A stretch of 64,000 bases of DNA from Marinobacter orientalis. Its GTDB lineage: Bacteria > Pseudomonadota > Gammaproteobacteria > Pseudomonadales > Oleiphilaceae. Where the stretch lies: the NCBI RefSeq assembly GCF_004792665.1, contig NZ_SRZX01000001.1, forward strand, positions 1,612,001 through 1,676,000, written 5' to 3'. Below are positions 63,459 through 64,000 of the stretch, piece after piece. Position 1 is the first letter of the stretch. Each line of letters opens with the position of its first letter. The notes under the pieces are model-generated. The model was given only the letters and a program-made list of their open reading frames with translations. It was not told the DNA's origin and made no database searches. Position numbers and translations under genes: made by a program.

Positions 63459-64000
63459 CGGTGCCTGCGGCTCCCATTGCCCTGGATTTCGATGAGGGTA
63501 TCGACCGGAAAACGCTGCGTCGGCTGCGGGACCGGTTCGTGGCTGTCAATAAGCAACGCTGGGAGCGCGCCCGGTCTGCGCTGACCCATCGTCAGCAGGC
63601 CGTGCTGGAAGTTCTGCCGCTGGTGTTTCATCTCAACCATCCTGCGCTTCCCGGTTACCTCGACAGTGACTGCCCCTACGGACTGAGCCACTACCGGCCC
63701 ACGGAACCGACGCTGAATGCGGCCAGGCGGTTGGCGCGCACGTTTTCCCTTAAAAACGAAGGGCGGCGGAAGCCCGATCTGGAAGCGCTGTTTCTGATGG
63801 GCAGTCCCGGTACGCTGGGCCACTCGGTGGCGAGCGACCTGGATGTCTGGTTGTGCCATCGCCCGGACCTGTCCGAGCGCGGAGTGCACTGTCTTGAGCG
63901 CAAGGCGGAGAGTCTTGCGGCCTGGGCAGCAACCCTGGGTGTGGAGCTACACGTATTTGTTTTTTGTGCCGCAGACTGGCGCGCGGGGCGCCAGCGTGCC
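63455..64000 (+). CDS. cyaA: Class I adenylate cyclase, N-terminal part (runs off the window)
   Basis: The frame from GTG 63455 (overlapping the argH stop, GTGA) is open to the right edge (182 codons). [20 protein letters not shown] is the catalytic-domain signature of the enterobacterial class I adenylate cyclase (MGSxxSxGxSxxSDLDxWxC). [18 protein letters not shown] also fits. It makes cAMP, and the C-terminus lies outside the window. Confidence 0.92.
   Translation, partial: MTVPAAPIALDFDEGIDRKTLRRLRDRFVAVNKQRWERARSALTHRQQAVLEVLPLVFHLNHPALPGYLDSDCPYGLSHYRPTEPTLNAARRLARTFSLKNEGRRKPDLEALFLMGSPGTLGHSVASDLDVWLCHRPDLSERGVHCLERKAESLAAWAATLGVELHVFVFCAADWRAGRQRA

Overview
The window looks like the chromosome of a marine gammaproteobacterium, most probably Marinobacter or a close relative (inference from gene content and order; no search was run). 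Pointers are Rsd/AlgQ, an AlgZ/AlgR-type pair beside hemC-hemD-hemX-hemY, argH followed by class I adenylate cyclase, rho followed by ubiD and a ferredoxin reductase, and a TAT-exported formate dehydrogenase with DUF3305/DUF3306 partners. Coding density is high, most genes are housekeeping, and no prophage, insertion sequence or CRISPR array is visible.

Region 1 (1-14602) is a formate dehydrogenase island. On the minus strand lie DUF3305, DUF3306, a TorD-like chaperone, a small TAT peptide and the catalytic subunit (cut by the left edge). Divergent from them are a multi-cluster ferredoxin, an Mrp-type P-loop ATPase, a biotin/lipoate-ligase-like protein and a small conserved protein. Then comes a minus-strand operon, tupB-tupC-tupA-fdhD-mobA-mobB-moeA, which imports the oxyanion and builds, activates and inserts the bis-MGD cofactor. 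The genes together describe one enzyme plus its metal supply and maturation.

Region 2 (14603-20485) is a worn accessory patch: a broken DUF2254 gene, a YrhK protein beside a DUF4396 remnant, a membrane endonuclease/phosphatase, a PRC-barrel gene and a K+ channel gene that each look one base out of frame, and a methyltransferase. It ends near a tRNA-Arg(CCG).

Region 3 (20652-30604) has a branched-chain 2-oxoacid dehydrogenase operon (E1alpha, E1beta, E2) ending in a eukaryotic-type protein kinase, then yaeQ, lrgA-lrgB, bfd-bfr with a Fur-like box, and a phosphohexomutase.

Region 4 (30618-47811) has phospholipase A, cytochrome c5, rep, a GGDEF/EAL protein, tex, gshA, a FliL-like protein, dsbB, rsd, an FKBP lipoprotein, an ABC-F protein and ppx. 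Region 5 (48180-64000) has trxA, moaB-moeA-moaD-moaE, rho, ubiD with a flavin reductase, the hem cluster, algR-algZ, argH and the start of cyaA.

The most unusual signal is a dispersed family of four intergenic hairpin elements (30618-30733, 48607-48720, 52912-53016, 53097-53207). Each has a homologous 53-54 nt core flanked by long inverted arms of unrelated sequence. In the three copies whose arms differ from perfect complementarity, every substitution is a G-U wobble on the strand set by the core, which points to selection on an RNA fold.
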